The position numbers and the translations under genes are program-made. Under the pieces are notes generated by a model. The model saw only the letters and a list, made by a program, of their open reading frames with translations, ran no database searches and was not told the origin of the DNA. A stretch of 55,000 nucleotides of DNA. Source: Chrysomallon squamiferum. Its lineage: Eukaryota > Mollusca > Gastropoda > Neomphalida > Peltospiridae. Of this stretch, positions 38,857 to 55,000 are shown piece by piece; position 1 is the stretch's first letter, and each line of letters begins with the position of its first letter. The stretch lies in the NCBI GenBank assembly GCA_012295275.1, contig CM022672.1, forward strand, positions 34,313,673 to 34,368,672. The letters are read 5' to 3'.

Positions 38857-38994
38857 GGAGACAGAGAAAGACAGACAGACAAAGAGAGAGACAAGAATTA
38901 TGCTTTTTAAACTACAGCAAGACACATCAGCAACGACAGAGAGAAAGAACACCAACGTCAACAACAGAGAGAGTGAGACAGAGAGACATCAACA
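38766..38994. repeat. GA microsatellite and truncated copy of the LU-3 linker exon start
   Basis: (GA)n at 38766-38853. At about 38907-38960 a sequence resembling the start of the linker exon (CTTTTTAAACTACAGCAAGACACATCAGCAACGAC, shown here only by its parts CTTTTTAAACTACAGCAAG and CATCAGCAACGAC) is interrupted by GA repeats. It looks like an eroded extra unit of the 60-bp array. Confidence 0.75.
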
Positions 38995-39028
38995 ATGGTG
39001 AAAAGGAAGCCATCTATCTTTTTAATAG

Positions 39029-39514
39029 CTACAGCAAGTACATCAGCAACGACAACAGCCAAACGAACACCAACGTCATCAACTTATTTTAAACCAAGTA
39101 CGTCAACAATGACGGCGACGAAACCATTAACGTCATCAACCTTTTTAAAAGCTAGTACACCAGCAACTACGACGACGAAGCCATTACTAACGTCATCAAC
39201 CTCTTTTAAAGCCAGTACATCAGCAACTACGGCGACAAATCCAACATTAACGTCATCAACCTTTTTTAAAGCCAGTACATCAGCAACTACGGCGACAAAT
39301 CCAACATTAACGTCATCAACCTTTTTTAAAGCCAGTACGTCAGCAACTACGGCGACAAATCCAACATTAACGTCATCAACCTTTTTTAAAACCATTACAT
39401 CAGCAACCACGGCGACGAAGCCAATACTAACGTCAACAAATTCTTTTAAAGCTAGTACATCAGCACCTGCAGCAACGTCAACAACTCAGTCCCTCAAAAC
39501 AACTACAAACAAAG
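39029..39514 (+). CDS. LU-3 mucin-like linker exon built from 60-bp repeats
   Basis: A 486-nt phase 1/phase 1 exon of about eight 20-residue units (consensus TSSTFFKASTSATTATNPTL), about 60% Thr plus Ser, a likely O-glycosylated stalk. Three central units are nearly identical. Each 60-bp unit includes TTTTTTAAAG followed by CCAGTACATC, which resembles the exon's own acceptor TTTTTAATAG with CTACAGCAAG. In-frame alternative acceptors are therefore possible at 39151, 39211, 39271, 39331 and 39451. Confidence 0.88.
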
Positions 39515-40250
39515 GTAAAGATACACCAGTATAACACAATCAAAGAAACATTAAGGTTTGACGTGAATTTCCATGAATAATGGGCCACGACAGTGTTTGT
39601 TCAACGTTGAAACAATAGAATGACGTCACACACTTTCTTGTTATATTGTATCGAGCGCCAAATGCGTACACGCACCGGGGACACCCGATTTCCCGAGTTT
39701 GTTTATATATATATATATATATGCAGGAATTACGCACAAACGTAAATAAAAGAGTCATACATACAGAGATGAAGGAATAGACAACATACACAAACACACA
39801 GAATTAACGTTTTAATCATGAAGTGAATTTTAAAAGTGTTCATATGATTCTTGAAACTGATAATCCACTGCATCTCAAAACTACATTTTATAAAATTAGT
39901 ATATTCTATTTACAGCTACTCCTACGTTTAAAAGAACAACTATGACTACGGTAACAACAACAACAACAGCTACCAAGACAACACAAAAACGTATGTTTAA
40001 GTTTACTTATTTTAGAAAACAAGTAAGAAGTTAAAATCAAGAAGAAAATGTTTTGATGTAAAAAATTCATTAGTGGTTAAATACAGCAGCATTTCCTTTC
40101 ACAAAATATAATAAAGCCACGTTGAAGATGATGTTGATGATGGTGATGATAAGGACAATGGTTATGACGACGATGATGATTATGGTACTACTACTACTGG
40201 TACAACTGCTGGTACTATTATTACTTCTAGTACTACTGGTACTACTGTTG

Positions 40251-40289
<39 letters not shown>

Positions 40290-40707
40290 TGACTATATTT
40301 CTACTAATAAAAAGAACAAAAATATATTTCCAATATTATCATCATCGCCGTCGCCTCTAGAAATAACTAAAACATTTATTAACATTAACGACTGCAACAA
40401 CTACCACTACAACAACAACGATACTACTGTTAGTACTGCTATTACAACTATTACAACAATAACAACAACTACTACTATTAACTAATTATTATTTTCATTT
40501 CACAGCTATCCACTGCTATGGAAATAATGATAAACCAAAGAGCTGCACTTCCGGTTACTGCCTGAATACCGTGATTGACGATGATGAGTTTAACAGAATC
40601 GTGAAAAAAAAGTAAATTTTTTATATTTTATTTAAATATCATAAACTTAACTAATTATATTAAGTTAAATTCTTGTACATTTTGGAAGCATTGTGATTGA
40701 CTATAAA

Positions 40708-40752
<45 letters not shown>

Positions 40753-41501
40753 CAGTAGTAGTAGTAGTAGTAGTAGTAGTAATAGTAATAATAAATAAAT
40801 AAATAAATATGAAAAGAAAAAAGAAAGAAAAAACAAACATAAAGAAAACAAAATAACAAAACAGTTAAACAAATTAAAGTAAATAAATAAAAAAATATAT
40901 AATAATAATTAAGATAAATACATAAACAAATAAGTAAAATAAAATGTAATAAACAAGATAAAACAAAAGAAACAAACCTTTCAGTGTAGCTACATACTTA
41001 CAACAACTGGAAGAAAAGAAATCTCAAATTTAAAATTGCTCTTTCTCTTCATAACATTGCATGCTGTTGTATCTGTAAGTGTTTCGTCTTTTCGGTATCT
41101 CTCATACTTTACAGATAACGACGTTACGTCATTCAACAGTTGTGACGTACATTGTGACGTTATCATTTACCTTATATTTGTTGTTTACGTGGTAAAACAA
41201 ATGTATATTTATTTAGTTATTTTATTTATTTATTTATTTATTATTTGTTTATTTCTTTTTTTTATTTATTTGTTTGTTTGTTTGTTTGTTTATTTATTTA
41301 TTTACAGATGTGTGGACAGATACGAGTGTTACGCAAAATGGTGGCTGCAAACGTCAGATGATGACGTTTGTTTAGATCTCATGTTAAGGGGAGACAAATC
41401 TAGCGGACTTAACATCGTCTGTAGTTACTGTTGCCAGGGCGACGAATGTAACAAAAATCTCTATCCTCCCCAAAACACCCTGTTCGATGCCAGATGGTCG
41501 T

Positions 41502-41661
41502 AATAAACAGATTCTAAAACTTTTAGCCGTTTCACTTTTTAAAATCTTTGTTTGCTTAAAAAGTCATCTAAGTCTTTATTTGATAAGTGAATTATATTAA
41601 TAAATTATTATACTTCCATACTGGTTTAGAACTTTGTAATCGAAATATAGGAAGAAATAAA
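41502..41661 (+). terminator. LU-3 polyadenylation signals
   Basis: AATAAA at 41502-41507 overlaps the LU-3 stop and another lies at 41656-41661. The second leaves a 3' UTR of ordinary length and is the more likely. Confidence 0.4.
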
Positions 41662-43121
41662 GAATCAGAATTCATCAAAATGTTTTTGTAAAATGCAAAC
41701 TGGTCATTCCTTTCAGTTAAAAAGGTTTAACTAGATTTTTTTTAGATTTGTGGGTTTAAATAAAAATGAATGAATAACTGGTGGATGTGTGTTTATTTAT
41801 TAATTCACATACACCCCAAACCCCACACACATAGCAGTTATCTAATACTTTTTATTTAAATAAATCAAGAAAGCAGAAACATGTATATTTGTGGTCTGCA
41901 ATGTATGTGTATGCATTATTTTTCTATTTGTATATATCTATATGTAAATGGTTTTGTTTGGTTTTGTTTTTTATTTTTTTTTTTTTTTTTTTTATGAATA
42001 TGCCAGTTTGCAAATGCCTAAAATTTATAAATTACCTCCCTTTAGAAGCAATATGTGACTCTTTTGTGACAATTACTGATATTGTAAAGATACATAAGTT
42101 TATCCTTGAGAAGATATTAAAGAAAATTCATAAAGATTCTATAAACAAAATATAAATAAATAAATACAAATAACAGAAACTTATTTATGATCTATATTTT
42201 TGTAAACTATCTTGTGATGGCCCCAAACAATTAAGATTTTTGCTTAATGTTTTATTTTGTTCAGTTAGTAAATACATCATGTATCTACTAAATGTACATG
42301 ATATAAACATAGTTTATATAACTCATATACATTTAGAATTTATAGACAGAATTACTAAACAAGCAGTTTCAAATGAGGCCTCGATATTTCACATCAAATC
42401 CTATACATTTAGAAAGATTATAAAAATATTTATTTAAAAATATTTAAGCTTTATGTGTGGTCTTGTTTACATGAACATATATAACTCATATATATTTACA
42501 ACTGAATTAAAACGATATTTAATAATAAGTTTTTAAATGGAGTTTCTCATCTTCCCAGCTTTGTACAGCCTTATTGTATCATCTTTTTTCTGTAAACTAG
42601 TGTTTTTGAATCAGGGTGGTTTATCAGCGAATGCAGGCATCTTTCGTTTATAACTTCTGTACAAAAGAATTCATTCCACGGAAATAGAGGCAATGCTGCA
42701 ATTTCAGTTTTCATCAGACTAACTCCACAACAACTGTCAGCTGGATTTTAATATTTAACTCAAGTGACAGTTAATAATTATGCTCATATGTTTCTGATTG
42801 TTATACGTACAGACACACACTCACTCACAAAGAAACAGACACAGACATACACACTCACACACACACAACATACAGACACACACACAAACAGACACACGCA
42901 CACACAAACAAACGCACACAACATTTATCCTAGACTGAAATCAAAAAATATTCCTTCTTTATGTATTCTACAATATAAATCTTGAATCGATATTTTAATA
43001 TATTGTTGATAGACAGCTAACATAAAATTTTTCACAAATATACACCAAGTTTGACAAAAGGCCTATATATATATGTGTATATTTAATAAAAGACAAAACA
43101 GCTCTTCAGTTTATAAATATT
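41662..43121. other. Spacer between convergent LU-3 and LU-M
   Basis: AT-rich sequence with a poly-T run (41967-41993) and a CA-rich tract (42812-42920). Open frames (for example 41997-42155) have no recognisable domain. No transposon termini were identified. Confidence 0.55.
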
Positions 43122-43127
43122 TTTATT
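43122..43127 (-). terminator. LU-M polyadenylation signal
   Basis: AATAAA on the minus strand only 14 bases past the LU-M stop, implying a very short 3' UTR. Confidence 0.5.
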
Positions 43128-43141
43128 GAAAAATAAATCGT

Positions 43142-54475
<11,334 letters not shown>

Positions 54476-54530
54476 CTAACCACGTATAAGTATTATTAAT
54501 TTGAAAATAGTCACAAAATGGGCGAATATG

Positions 54531-54625
<95 letters not shown>

Positions 54626-55000
54626 TAGATGGATTGACGTATTAATGGATCATTTGATGGAAAGATGGATTAATAGCTGTAATAATTAAGATTATATGTT
54701 GATGGTGGATGGAAGAATTGATATATCAGTATGATATATACATGTTTACGTTCATCTCCTGTATGGATGAATCTATGTATGTATGTGTATATGTGTGTGT
54801 GTGGTGTGTGAATATCTGTGTCTGTGTGTGTTAGGAAACAAGTATTCATTATTAATTCTACTACAAGTACTAATAAAAACTGGTTATAAGAAACCAGGTG
54901 GGGATATTTTAAAGCTGTAAGACTGTCTATACATAATATTCCCATAATCCTCTTAAATGTTTATAATTAATATTATAAATAGCTATTACCAATTATTCTC
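54476..55000. repeat. CT microsatellite and AT-rich sequence to the window end
   Basis: (CT)n at about 54533-54614, ATGGATTGA-like words and GT repeats. No first-half domain exon or signal peptide was recognised on the minus strand. Confidence 0.7.

Noticed and set aside
38995-39028. ATG start at 38995 for a separate Thr-rich protein
   Set aside because: The frame fits phase 1/phase 1 splicing of the linker exon from 39029, and the bases before it look like intron with a TTTTTAATAG acceptor.
41889-42437. Open frames between LU-3 and LU-M as a mobile element remnant
   Set aside because: No recognisable transposase or polymerase motif, no terminal repeats, AT-driven composition.

Overview
The window looks like nuclear DNA from a bilaterian animal, most likely a lophotrochozoan such as a mollusc (inference). 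It is AT-rich, full of simple repeats, and its genes are split into small exons with GT-AG introns. No RNA genes, CRISPR arrays or intact transposons were recognised. Six protein-coding loci can be supported. They were assembled by hand from exon sequence, splice sites and intron phase.

(1) 1-8 kb, + strand: the 3' part of a GFI1/senseless zinc-finger repressor gene (three exons seen; the 5' end lies left of the window). (2) 8-15 kb: a gene-free region of microsatellites holding four compact, non-repetitive, CG-richer islands that may be regulatory. (3) 15.2-25.6 kb, + strand: a complete MAPKAP1/SIN1 gene (mTORC2 subunit; 11 coding exons joining to 517 residues, close to the 522 of human SIN1), with a probable 5' UTR exon and promoter.

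(4) 27.4-41.5 kb, + strand: three tandem genes (called LU-1, LU-2 and LU-3 here) for secreted proteins with two Ly6/uPAR-like (three-finger fold) domains joined by Thr/Ser-rich, mucin-like linkers. LU-3 carries a frameshift. (5) 43.1-54.5 kb, - strand, facing LU-3: a larger gene of the same family (LU-M) with at least six such domains and three mucin-like linker exons, also with one single-base frameshift; its 5' end lies right of the window. The domains share an unusual WW motif and an apparent extra disulfide in loop III.

The most striking pattern is that several tandem arrays sit directly on splice junctions. In GFI1 a 23-bp unit and in SIN1 a 43-bp unit copy the end of a coding exon together with its 5' splice site, producing about 14 and 30 consecutive donor sites. 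In LU-3 a 60-bp unit, coding for 20 residues of mucin linker, carries acceptor-like sequence, so that several in-frame alternative acceptors could vary linker length. A fourth array (52 bp, about 2.7 kb, with higher-order structure) fills an intron of LU-M.
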